DNA of 64,000 bases, taken from positions 1 to 64,000 of the forward strand of contig WANR01000038.1 in NCBI GenBank assembly GCA_015521705.1, written 5' to 3'. The stretch comes from Desulfurococcales archaeon. GTDB taxonomy: Archaea; Thermoproteota; Thermoprotei_A; Sulfolobales; Acidilobaceae. Positions 49,742 through 58,411 of the stretch are shown in pieces (positions within the stretch are counted from its first letter, which is position 1; each line of letters starts with the position of its first letter). The translations under genes and the position numbers were made by a program. A model generated the notes under the pieces. The model was not told the DNA's origin. It saw nothing but the letters and a program-made list of their open reading frames with translations, and ran no database searches.

Positions 49742-51790
49742 GTGAGGGTAGGGGTTGACGTAGGAGGCACCTTTACAGACTTGGTTGTATTCAACGAGGA
49801 TAGTGGTGATTTGAGGGCGTTAAAGGTTCTCTCGACTCCTAAAGAGCCCTGGAGGGGGGTTCTCGCCGCCATTATGGGGGCCGCTGAGCCTTCCAGGGTC
49901 ACGATTATTGTTCATGCAACCACTCTTGGCGCTAACATGCTATTGGGCCAGGCTGGGCTGGAGCCTCCTAGCATGTTGCTGCTAACCAATAAAGGGTTCA
50001 GGGACGTCTTGGAGATAGGCAGGCAGAACAGGCCGGAGCTCTACAACCTGTTCTTTGAAAAGCCAAAGCCCCTGATACCCCGAGAGAGAAGAGTAGGGGT
50101 TAGGGGGAGGATAGGCCCGCGGGGGGAGATTATTGAAGGCCTAGACAAGGACGAGATCAGGGAGACGGCTAGGAAGTGGTGCGGCCATGTCAAAGTCTTT
50201 GTGGTGTCCTTCCTAAACAGCCACGTGAACCCTGTACACGAGACAGAGGCTGAGAGGCTCATTAGGGAGGCATGCCCTGGCTCTATAGTGGTTACTGGGA
50301 GCAGCGTGGATCCCCAGGAGAAGGAGTATGAGAGAACCAGCACGGCAGTAGTCAATGCAGCCCTTAAACCTCTGCTTTCGAGGTACCTAGAGAGGCTTCA
50401 CTTAGACCTGAAAAGGGAAGGCTTTAGGGGCAGTCTACTGCTTATGCAGAGCAATGGAGGGATAGCCTCGCTGGGCCAGGCCATTGAGAGGCCAGCCGCT
50501 TTCATAGAGAGCGGGCCCGCGGCTGGCGCCCTAGCCGTTTCCTACTTTGCCAGGATTCATGGAGTTGCCAGGGCTCTGGGCTTCGACATGGGAGGCACTA
50601 CTGCCAAGGCCTCCAGCATAGTCGGCGGTGAGCCTCTAGTTGTTGACGAATACGAGGTAGGGGCTAGAATCCACATGGGGAGGGTTCTGAGGGGGTCAGG
50701 CTACACGGTCAGGTACCCCCACATAGACGTTGTTGAAGTGAGTGCTGGGGGAGGCACCATAGCGTGGGTAGACCCGGGAGGGTCTCTAAGGGTTGGCCCG
50801 GTTAGTGCAGGCGCAGACCCCGGCCCAGCGTGTTATGGGCGGGGCGGCGAAAAGCCCACGATAACGGATGCCAACCTGGTTCTTGGAAGGCTACCAGAAA
50901 AGATAGCTGGCGGCTCCATTAGGCTCCGCAGGGACCTGGCTTTGAGGGCTCTGAAGGCTCTTGCCGAGAAGATCGGAGTAGACGTCTTCGAGGCCGCATG
51001 GTCGGTTGTCAGAGTAGCCAATACAGTTATGGCCAGGGCCCTGAAGCTTGTGACGTTTGAGAGGGGACATGACGCGCGCGAGTTTAAGCTATACGCCTTT
51101 GGCGGGGCGGGCCCCATGCATGCCGCAGAGCTAGCAGAGGAGCTGGGGATCTCCGAGATAATAGTGCCACCCTATCCCGGCGTCTTCTCCTCTCTAGGGC
51201 TACTCCTGGCCGACTATAGGCATGATTTCTACAAGGCCGTGGAGGCGAGCGCTACTGATCCCTCCACGGAAGAGAAGGTTAACAAGGTGATCGAGGAGTT
51301 ATCGGGGAAAGCCGTTGAGACCCTCCGCTCTGAGGGTATAGGCATGGAGAGGTCGAGAATAGTCGCAGCTCTCGACATGAGATATGAGGGCCAGTCCCAC
51401 ACTCTCAAGGTAGCCTATAACGGGTCCCTAAGTGAGGCAGCTAGGAGGTTCGAGGAGCTTCACGAGACGAGATACGGGTATAGGCTCCCCGGCGAGGACG
51501 TCATTGTAGTCAACGCCAGGGTTACGGCGTTCGGTGTCACGGGGAAGCCAAGGCTCCCCAGATCCAAGCCTGCAGGCCCCCTCCACCCCCGGCCGTCCTC
51601 GAGGCGAGAGGCCTTCTTCCCGCGTGATGGGTGGGTCCCGGCTCTTGTCTATGAGAGGCCTAAGCTCAGGCCCGGATCCCTGGTTACCGGCCCCTCAATA
51701 ATAGAGGATAGCGACAGTACTATCGTGATCCCTCCGGGTCATACTGCAAGGGTTGCCGAGGACTACTCAATATGGGTGAGGAGGGGGTAG
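49742..51790 (+). CDS. hyuA: Hydantoinase/oxoprolinase A subunit (HyuA)
   Basis: 682 aa from the preferred start. VGVDVGGTFTDLVVF at the start, then HATTLGANMLL, GPAAGALAVSYFAR, GFDMGGTTAKAS and AGADPGPACYG are the family's core. HyuA proteins bind ATP and, with HyuB, open cyclic amides such as hydantoins or 5-oxoproline in the cytoplasm. The frame extends to an ATG at 49673, but that segment contains the TATA element and lacks conservation; GTG at 49742 has ggggagg in front and gives the normal N-terminus. The hyuB gene begins 4 bases after the stop. Confidence 0.87.
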   Translation: MRVGVDVGGTFTDLVVFNEDSGDLRALKVLSTPKEPWRGVLAAIMGAAEPSRVTIIVHATTLGANMLLGQAGLEPPSMLLLTNKGFRDVLEIGRQNRPELYNLFFEKPKPLIPRERRVGVRGRIGPRGEIIEGLDKDEIRETARKWCGHVKVFVVSFLNSHVNPVHETEAERLIREACPGSIVVTGSSVDPQEKEYERTSTAVVNAALKPLLSRYLERLHLDLKREGFRGSLLLMQSNGGIASLGQAIERPAAFIESGPAAGALAVSYFARIHGVARALGFDMGGTTAKASSIVGGEPLVVDEYEVGARIHMGRVLRGSGYTVRYPHIDVVEVSAGGGTIAWVDPGGSLRVGPVSAGADPGPACYGRGGEKPTITDANLVLGRLPEKIAGGSIRLRRDLALRALKALAEKIGVDVFEAAWSVVRVANTVMARALKLVTFERGHDAREFKLYAFGGAGPMHAAELAEELGISEIIVPPYPGVFSSLGLLLADYRHDFYKAVEASATDPSTEEKVNKVIEELSGKAVETLRSEGIGMERSRIVAALDMRYEGQSHTLKVAYNGSLSEAARRFEELHETRYGYRLPGEDVIVVNARVTAFGVTGKPRLPRSKPAGPLHPRPSSRREAFFPRDGWVPALVYERPKLRPGSLVTGPSIIEDSDSTIVIPPGHTARVAEDYSIWVRRG

Positions 51791-51794
51791 CCCT

Positions 51795-53453
51795 GTGACT
51801 GGGAGCCTCGACGCGGCCACTGTAGAGGTGATACGCAACACCGCAATCTCTATCTCCGAGGAGATGGGCGTCGCGTTGAGAAACGCCTCATTCAGCCCCA
51901 ATATAAGGGACAGGCTCGACTACTCCTGCGCAATCCTGGATCCCGGGGGGAATCTTGTAGCCCAGGCCGAGCACATACCAGTACATCTTGGCAGCATGAG
52001 TGTGGGGGTCAAGAGCTTGGCCGAGTACCTGGAAAGTGAAGGCACCAGCATGGAGCCGGGTGATGTTGTGCTCACCAATGACCCGTACATAGCTGGAACC
52101 CATCTAAACGACGTCCTAGCAGTTAAGCCGGTCTACTATCAAGGGAGGCTGGTCGCTTTCGTCGCCAACAAGGCGCACCACGTGGATATTGGTGGAGCCG
52201 TTCCCGGGAGCATAGGTGCTGCTAGGGAGCTGAGAGAGGAGGGCCTTGTCATTGAGCCCGTGAAGATCGTGGAGAGGGGAAGGGTTAGGTGGGATCTCGT
52301 GAAGCTGTTTGAGGCAAATGTCAGGACGCCTAGGTACCTGAGAGGAGACCTCATGGCTCAGATCGCATCATTGAACGTGGGCGAGGCCAGGCTACGCGAG
52401 GCCGCAGGCAGGCATGGCGTGGACACCATGCTGGGGGCTTGGCCGCGGCTGATAGATCACGCCGAGAGGTATGCGAGGGCTAGGATCAGGGAGCTACCCG
52501 AGAGTTCCCGGGGATTCTTCGAGGCTAGGGACTACGTAGAGTCCAGCAGCGGGTCCCTCCTAGAGCTGAGGTTGAGGCTGGCCATCCGCCATGACAGTGT
52601 CGAGGCTGACTATACTGGCTCCTCGAGGCAGGTCGAGGAGCCCTTAAACGCTGTCTACGGCGTCACTGTGGCTGCCACGGTTTTTGCCTTGAAGTCGGTG
52701 ATAGACCCGGAAATGCCTATGAATCAGGGTTTCTTCCGCGCCGTGTCTATACGGGCCCCTGAGGGAACCATAGTGAACCCTGTTAAACCAGCCCCGGTGG
52801 GTGGAGGTAACGTGGAGACGAGCCAGAGAATAGCCGATGTGGTTCTAAGAGCCCTGGCACAGGCCCTGCCGGAAAGAGTGCCTGCAGCGAGCTGTGGTAC
52901 AATGAGCAATGTGATGGTTGGGGGTAGGGGATGGGCGTTCTACGAGACCATAGCCTGCGGGTCAGGGGCCAGGCCGGGCTCAGACGGTGTAGACGGCGTC
53001 CACACTAACATGACTAACACACTCAACACGCCCATAGAGGTGATAGAAAAAGAGTACCCGATACTCTTCAAGTCCTACGAGCTAAGGCCGGACAGCGGGG
53101 GTCCCGGCGAGTACAGGGGAGGCCTCGGAGTAGTGAGGTCTTTCACCGCGCTAGAAGACGGAGTAATGGTAACCATATACGCTGAGAGAGCGCTGACCAG
53201 GCCCTGGGGCCTGAAAGGCGGGCGCCCCGGGCAGGGTTTCACGGCAAAAATAATAAGGTCCAGCGGCGCCGTGGAGAAGCTACACTCAAAACAAACAGCA
53301 ACGCTAAACAGGGGAGACACGATAGTAATAGAAACGCCAGGCGGGGGAGGCTACGGCGAGCCCTGTAAAAGGCGCAGAGAACTAGTACTCAGAGACCTGG
53401 CAGAAGGTAAAATAACCAGGGAGGCAGCCCTGCAGGAATACTGCACCCAGTAA
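51795..53453 (+). CDS. hyuB: Hydantoinase/oxoprolinase B subunit (HyuB)
   Basis: 552 aa, the normal size. The core motifs include LDPGGNLVAQAEHIPVHLGSM, DVVLTNDPYIAGTHLNDV, KAHHVDIGGAVPGS and PVGGGNVETSQRIADVVL, with the His and Asp residues thought to bind metal. The end reads ETPGGGGYGEP. It is the catalytic partner of the HyuA protein. GTG at 51795 follows four bases after hyuA. It is convergent with the methyltransferase at 53479. Confidence 0.88.
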   Translation: MTGSLDAATVEVIRNTAISISEEMGVALRNASFSPNIRDRLDYSCAILDPGGNLVAQAEHIPVHLGSMSVGVKSLAEYLESEGTSMEPGDVVLTNDPYIAGTHLNDVLAVKPVYYQGRLVAFVANKAHHVDIGGAVPGSIGAARELREEGLVIEPVKIVERGRVRWDLVKLFEANVRTPRYLRGDLMAQIASLNVGEARLREAAGRHGVDTMLGAWPRLIDHAERYARARIRELPESSRGFFEARDYVESSSGSLLELRLRLAIRHDSVEADYTGSSRQVEEPLNAVYGVTVAATVFALKSVIDPEMPMNQGFFRAVSIRAPEGTIVNPVKPAPVGGGNVETSQRIADVVLRALAQALPERVPAASCGTMSNVMVGGRGWAFYETIACGSGARPGSDGVDGVHTNMTNTLNTPIEVIEKEYPILFKSYELRPDSGGPGEYRGGLGVVRSFTALEDGVMVTIYAERALTRPWGLKGGRPGQGFTAKIIRSSGAVEKLHSKQTATLNRGDTIVIETPGGGGYGEPCKRRRELVLRDLAEGKITREAALQEYCTQ

Positions 53454-53478
53454 AAGCGCCTAGGAAAACTGATACAGC

Positions 53479-54339
53479 CTAGTTTCTGGACACGAGCCAA
53501 GTCTCCAGGGGGATCCCCCTTAACAGGTCTTTCCAGGGCGTGGCTATTCTTCTAGGCTTCTGAGCTACTATGACTTTAGAGGGGTAGCCCCGCTCTATGT
53601 AGTCGAGCACCTCTACGTTTTCGTAGAAGATCCATGAAAGCGACACTATCTGGCTTAGCTCCCACAGCCTCGACTCAGCCACGCCCAGGTACTCTAGCCC
53701 TGGGAGTTTATAGACCAGCCTTTTCTGGACCCCCCTGCGCGCATCGTACTCTCTATAGATTGTCAGGAGTCCTCCCTCTACCATGATGTGCCTGAAGCTG
53801 TTGTTTACGAGGATCCAAGGCAGCAGGTCTTTCTGTTGTATTATTAATGCTCCATCGGCCGCTTGTACCTCCCGCACACCAGATAGGAGGAGTACGGCCT
53901 TGTACACGTCCAGGTGCGGCATAGAGCTCCCCCAGCATATTACCAGGTCAAACTCTTGCTCCCCCAGTTCAGGGAGCCTTGAGGCATCCGCCCTAGCATA
54001 CCTAACCCTAGCATGCTCCTCCAGGCCCGCTACCCGTGCCCATTCGAGTGCCAGGCCTAGCTCTTCTTCTCTCAGGTCTGTAACTAGTAGTTCAACGCTG
54101 GCCCCTCTAAGCGATAGAGCTTTAGCAAAGGCTACGCCGGCAATGCCAGAGCCCGCCATTATGTCCAGGATCCTAATCCTCCCCTTTTCGGGGAGACCAG
54201 CCAGGGGGCCCTTGTCTAGGAGTGTTTCCGCGAGGCGTAGTATATCGTTGAACCTCTCGCGGGCCACGGGATCTTTGGGCCTTGAGGGCCACCCCAGCCC
54301 TCTATAGAGAGCTTCCAAGTCGACCATTTCTCCTTCCAT
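53479..54339 (-). CDS. SAM-dependent methyltransferase
   Basis: 286 aa. The class I fold is shown by motif I IRILDIMAGSGIAGVAFA (about 52-69), the acidic loop LLVTDLREEEL, YARADASRLPEL for motif II, and FDLVICWGSSM for motif IV. The substrate group is not recognised. Large hydrophobic residues in the C-terminal half (WELSQIVSLSWIFYENVEV) suggest a small-molecule or lipid substrate, only a guess. ATG at 54339; a second ATG four codons in is possible. Divergent from the peptidase gene at 54486. Confidence 0.75.
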   Translation of the reverse strand: MEGEMVDLEALYRGLGWPSRPKDPVARERFNDILRLAETLLDKGPLAGLPEKGRIRILDIMAGSGIAGVAFAKALSLRGASVELLVTDLREEELGLALEWARVAGLEEHARVRYARADASRLPELGEQEFDLVICWGSSMPHLDVYKAVLLLSGVREVQAADGALIIQQKDLLPWILVNNSFRHIMVEGGLLTIYREYDARRGVQKRLVYKLPGLEYLGVAESRLWELSQIVSLSWIFYENVEVLDYIERGYPSKVIVAQKPRRIATPWKDLLRGIPLETWLVSRN

Positions 54340-54450
54340 TGCCAGCCCCTCTCCCGACAGCTCATTCCCCGCTTGCCCAGGCGCTCTTGGACTAAAATAT
54401 TGTTATAGAATGAAATATTAGAATACTCCCGCCGCCGGCGCCTGCTACAG

Positions 54451-54463
54451 CTTAAGATAAATA
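54451..54463 (+). promoter_or_regulatory. TATA-like element of the prolyl oligopeptidase gene
   Basis: cttaagataaata about 25-35 bases ahead of the TTG at 54486; the leader would be very short. Confidence 0.35.
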
Positions 54464-54485
54464 GTCCTCCTGCGCACTGCCTGCC

Positions 54486-56336
54486 TTGGGGGTTCCCGTG
54501 TTGGAGGCTCCTTTTCTCTATCTAGAGAACTTGGCTGATCCAAGAACGCGGGACTTCATTAATAGGCATAACTCGAGGCTTAGAGGGTTTCTGGGAGAGC
54601 TGCCCGACGAGATTTTCCCTGAAGTGCTTAGATGGTTCGGCGTCGAGTATGTCTACACCTACCAGGCGTGCAGTAGGAGGGTTTACGTGGTTCTACGGAG
54701 CAGCGAGGGGTTTAGGGTTGTCGAGCTTCCTGGAGGTAGGGTTGTGTTCGAGAAGCCTGGCATGATTGTTTGGGGCGTCTATCCCTCCCCTGACTGCTCC
54801 TTCATCGGCGTAGTCTATACTGCTGGCAGTGATGAGGGAGTCATAGAGGTTATAGATGCTGGTAGCCTTGATGTGGTTGACAGGGTTGAGGGGCACGTTT
54901 ATGGTGTTGTGTGGAGGAGTGATGGTAGATACTATTACCTGAGAATGTATAGAAAGTCCCCGCCTCCTGATGGTGGGGAGGTGCCTGTTGAGAGGATCTT
55001 GTTGAGGGATCCCTCTAGTGGCAGGGAGGAGATAGTTTGGGGGCAGGGCCTGCCTAGGGGGTACCTTGTCAGCCTGTACCCGGTCTACGAGGAGGACATG
55101 TTGTTGCTACACGTCTCCAGGGGGTGGAGTGAGGGCGTTCTCTATGCCGGCCCTATAGGGGATCCTGGGAAATGGGAGAAGCTCCTGAGCCCCGGGGCCC
55201 CTCTAGCCCCCGCGGGCTCTTATCAGGGAAGAGTGTATGCTATAGTCTATGATGGGCCCGGGACTGGCAGGATCCTTGAGGTTTCCGGCGGTAGTGCTCG
55301 CGAGGTTGTGCCGGCCCATGAGAAGTACCCCCTCGAGGATGCTGTGGCTTATGATGATGGAATAGTTGCTGTAAAGCTTGTCGACGCTAAGGGCATTGTG
55401 GAGGTCTACGGCTTTGATGGCAGGTTGAGGGAGCGAGCAGAGCCCAGGGATCCCCTGTTTATAGGATTCGTGAAGAGGTGGGGCTCGCGTGTCCTAGCCA
55501 TGTCGGAGTCCTTCGGTAGGCCTATGGGCTTATACGAGCTCCCCGGAATGAGGCCTATCCACGAGTCGGGCGCTAGCTTGGATCTCGAGGTAGGCGAGGG
55601 CTGGGCTAGTAGCCATGACGGCGTGGACATACACTACTTCATAGCCAAGGAGCCTGGCACGAGTGCTAGGAAGGTTTTACTATACGGCTACGGCGGGTTC
55701 GGCATAAGCATGACACCAAGATACATTGGCCAGCTCAAGCCCCTGCTCGAGAGGGGTTTTGCCTTTGCAATGGCTAACCTCAGGGGCGGGAGAGAGTATG
55801 GTGAGAGGTGGCACGACGCGGGGAGAAGGCTCAACAAGAAGAATGTTTTCGAGGACTACAAGTCCGTGGCTAGGAAGCTTAAGTCCGAGGGCTACAGGAT
55901 CGCTGGATGGGGCGCCAGTAATGGTGGCCTACTAATATCAGCCGTAATGGTCCAGGATCCGGGCCTGCTGGATGCCGCAGTCATAGGGTACCCCGTGATA
56001 GACATGCTGAGGTTCCACAAGCTGTACATAGGCAGTATATGGATCGACGAGTACGGGGACCCCGAGGATCCCGCGCAGAGAAAGTACCTGCAAAGCTACT
56101 CTCCCATGCATAACGTGAAACCATCCAAATACCCTCCCACTCTCATATACACAGGCCTCCACGACGACAGGGTGCATCCAGGCCATGCCCTAAGGTTCGC
56201 CGCGGTGCTCGAGGAAGTGGGTGCCCCAGTATATCTCAGGGTGGAGACGGAGTCCGGCCACATGGGGGCTGATCCGAGGATAAAGGCTAGAGAGCTCGCC
56301 GATATACAGGCGTTTCTATTAAAGGTTCTAGCATGA
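54486..56336 (+). CDS. Prolyl oligopeptidase-family serine peptidase (S9)
   Basis: 616 aa: an N-terminal seven-blade beta-propeller (about 40-370) and a C-terminal alpha/beta-hydrolase domain. The nucleophile motif is GWGASNGG, the acid lies in HDDRVHPGHA, and the His in ESGHMGADP. GYGGFGISMTPRY is the usual oxyanion loop. Enzymes of this group cut short peptides in the cytoplasm; prolyl-type specificity is likely but not proven. There is no signal peptide. TTG start at 54486. It ends 36 bases before the convergent ACT gene. Confidence 0.87.
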   Translation: MGVPVLEAPFLYLENLADPRTRDFINRHNSRLRGFLGELPDEIFPEVLRWFGVEYVYTYQACSRRVYVVLRSSEGFRVVELPGGRVVFEKPGMIVWGVYPSPDCSFIGVVYTAGSDEGVIEVIDAGSLDVVDRVEGHVYGVVWRSDGRYYYLRMYRKSPPPDGGEVPVERILLRDPSSGREEIVWGQGLPRGYLVSLYPVYEEDMLLLHVSRGWSEGVLYAGPIGDPGKWEKLLSPGAPLAPAGSYQGRVYAIVYDGPGTGRILEVSGGSAREVVPAHEKYPLEDAVAYDDGIVAVKLVDAKGIVEVYGFDGRLRERAEPRDPLFIGFVKRWGSRVLAMSESFGRPMGLYELPGMRPIHESGASLDLEVGEGWASSHDGVDIHYFIAKEPGTSARKVLLYGYGGFGISMTPRYIGQLKPLLERGFAFAMANLRGGREYGERWHDAGRRLNKKNVFEDYKSVARKLKSEGYRIAGWGASNGGLLISAVMVQDPGLLDAAVIGYPVIDMLRFHKLYIGSIWIDEYGDPEDPAQRKYLQSYSPMHNVKPSKYPPTLIYTGLHDDRVHPGHALRFAAVLEEVGAPVYLRVETESGHMGADPRIKARELADIQAFLLKVLA

Positions 56337-56371
56337 CCCCCAGGGCCGTGCTCGATTGCCCTCTGGGCCTC

Positions 56372-57073
56372 CTACTCCGCGCCTCCAAGGACTTGCTGCC
56401 TGGCCAGCCTTATCGCCTTATAGAGCGTTTCCAGTGCTTTTGGTGCCTGCCTCTCTTCCAGGATCAGGATAGTGTCTGTATGGATCGACTCTATCTGTGT
56501 CAGGTTTATACCTTCCTTGGCTAGCACTCCTGTGAGGTAGGCCACTACTCCCGGCGTCGATATTATCTCCTCGGGGCTGACAACTATCAGAGCTGCTTGG
56601 CCCTTATACGTTTTTATCGCATACTCGCCTAGCTTCTCTGTTATGGGATCCAGTAGTTCCTCGTCCACGACGATCGTGAAGGTCTTGAGCCCTGAAAGGA
56701 GTAGGAAGAGCCTGCTCTTCTCCGCCAGTGATTCTAGGTCTTTACCCACCCTTTGGAGGCCCCTTGAGTAAGAGGTTACAAGCCCTACTCCTGAACGTAG
56801 CTCCACACTACTCTTGGCAATGACTTCGAGGATCCGCCTCCTGGGATGGCCTAAATGGTCCCTGCCCGGAGTGTACCTGGCTATAGCCATTTTTATTGCC
56901 TGAAGGCTAGACTCCGACCCTACGAGGGTGTCTACCCAGGGTTTTATGTGCCTGGCTAGCTGGGAATAGTTCACTATGCCTCGCGAGACGCATTCCTTCA
57001 GTGAGGGGTCTGAGTCTATGATCCTTCTGACGGCCGCTGAAACACTCATGTCCAAGATCCGGAGCCCCTCCAC
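56372..57073 (-). CDS. ACT-domain protein divergent from argG
   Basis: 233 aa. The C-terminal half holds an ACT fold: TFTIVVDEELLDPITEKLG, ALIVVSPEEIISTPGVVAYLTGVLAKEGINLTQIESIHTDTIL, with the Gly-Val and Ile-Asn positions where ACT domains bind amino acids. The first 90 residues are helical (AAVRRIIDSDPSLKECVSRGIVNYSQLARHI) and may bind DNA. Together this suggests an amino-acid-sensing regulator. It is transcribed away from argG across an intergenic region with repeated GTTAC half-sites, so control of the arginine genes is the simple hypothesis. No helix-turn-helix is proven. Confidence 0.7.
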   Translation of the reverse strand: MEGLRILDMSVSAAVRRIIDSDPSLKECVSRGIVNYSQLARHIKPWVDTLVGSESSLQAIKMAIARYTPGRDHLGHPRRRILEVIAKSSVELRSGVGLVTSYSRGLQRVGKDLESLAEKSRLFLLLSGLKTFTIVVDEELLDPITEKLGEYAIKTYKGQAALIVVSPEEIISTPGVVAYLTGVLAKEGINLTQIESIHTDTILILEERQAPKALETLYKAIRLARQQVLGGAE

Positions 57074-57127
57074 GTTATAGCCTTTAGCCCCTCTCCCGTT
57101 TAAAGCGTTACCCCCGGATCTTGTCTG

Positions 57128-57193
57128 GTTACATGTGTAACAATGATTTTAGGGTATTATTACGGGTGTTACGAAACTGTCTAGCATTGTTAC
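57128..57193. promoter_or_regulatory. Operator candidates (GTTAC half-sites) in the argG promoter
   Basis: A perfect 14-bp palindrome gttaca-tg-tgtaac lies at 57128-57141. Two more tgttac half-sites follow at 57167-57172 and 57188-57193, spaced 21 bases (two DNA turns); the first is 39-40 bases from the palindrome. They flank a TATA-like element (tattatta, about 57154-57161) and lie between it and the argG start at 57209, where binding would repress. Confidence 0.5.
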
Positions 57194-57208
57194 TAAGGGG
57201 TAATAGTA

Positions 57209-58411
57209 GTGGTGCGAGGGTTGGGGCAAGGCCGTGTAGTACTGGCGTACTCGGGCGGCCTGGATACGTCCGCCTTAATAGTGTTGCTTAGAGAGAGGGG
57301 CATGGAAGTAGTTACGGTTACTGTTGACGTGGGCCAGGAAGAGGATCTCGCCGGGGTTGGGGAGAGGGCGTACAAGCTGGGAGCCTCGGCCCACTATACT
57401 ATAGATGCCAAGCGCGAATTCGCCTCGAAGTACGCGTTTAAGGCGGTCAAGGCTAACGCTCTCTACGAGGACAAGTACCCCCTGGGGACTGCCCTGGCTA
57501 GGCCCCTAATAGCTGCCAAGGTGGCAGAGGTCGCTAAAAAGGTGGGTGCAGACTACGTAGCCCATGGATGCACGGGTAAGGGGAATGACCAGGTCAGGTT
57601 CGACTCCACCCTGAGGCTGGTCCTCGGCGATGACGTGAAGATACTTGCCCCTGTCAGGGAGCTGGGGCTCAGAAGGGAGCACTCTGTTGCGATACTAGAG
57701 TCCAAAGGGTTTAAACCCCCCGGTTTACATGGAAAGTACAGCATAGACGAGAACCTATGGACCAGGAGCATAGAGGGCGATTTCTGGGACTCAGAGCCCC
57801 CTGAAGACGCTTTCGAGTGGACGGTTAGCCCCGAAAAGGCTCCCGATAAGGCGGTAACCCTCACCGTTAGCTTCGAGAAAGGTGTCCCCGTAGCCATAAA
57901 CGGGTACAAGATGGATCCACACGAGCTAATACTCCGCCTTAACAGGGTCCTGGGCAGAGCGGGCTACGGCAGGGTTGACCATATAGAGAACAGGATTGTC
58001 GGCTTCAAGTCCAGGGAAGTGTATGAGGCGCCCGCAGCGCTTGCCCTCATAGAAGCCCACAGGGACCTGGAAAAGGCGGTCTACACGCCCATGGAGTACA
58101 GGTTCAAGAAACTACTGGACCAGGCATGGACTGATCTGGTGTATAACGGGTTATGGGTAGAGCCCCTGCGGAGCCACCTGGAGGCCGCCATAGACTCCAT
58201 GAACAAGTATGTGACTGGAAGCGTGACCCTCAAAGCATACAAGGGATCCCTGTGGATCGCCTCGCGCCACTCAGACTACTCAACCTACTCGAAGGATTTA
58301 GAGGACTACAACAAGGGCTGGTACCCCGAAGGTAAGGAGTCCGAGGGCTTCGTCAAGCTCTACACGATGCATAGCTTGCTGGCAGCTAAAAAGAGAGGGG
58401 CCGGTATTTGA
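57209..58411 (+). CDS. argG: Argininosuccinate synthase
   Basis: 400 aa. The P-loop-like nucleotide motif AYSGGLDTSA opens the protein, and AHGCTGKGNDQVRFD carries the citrulline and ATP residues. It joins citrulline and aspartate with ATP in the last part of arginine synthesis. GTG at 57209; a second GTG and a TTG follow within four codons. The argH start overlaps the stop (TTGA). No other arg genes are in the window. Confidence 0.95.
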   Translation: MVRGLGQGRVVLAYSGGLDTSALIVLLRERGMEVVTVTVDVGQEEDLAGVGERAYKLGASAHYTIDAKREFASKYAFKAVKANALYEDKYPLGTALARPLIAAKVAEVAKKVGADYVAHGCTGKGNDQVRFDSTLRLVLGDDVKILAPVRELGLRREHSVAILESKGFKPPGLHGKYSIDENLWTRSIEGDFWDSEPPEDAFEWTVSPEKAPDKAVTLTVSFEKGVPVAINGYKMDPHELILRLNRVLGRAGYGRVDHIENRIVGFKSREVYEAPAALALIEAHRDLEKAVYTPMEYRFKKLLDQAWTDLVYNGLWVEPLRSHLEAAIDSMNKYVTGSVTLKAYKGSLWIASRHSDYSTYSKDLEDYNKGWYPEGKESEGFVKLYTMHSLLAAKKRGAGI

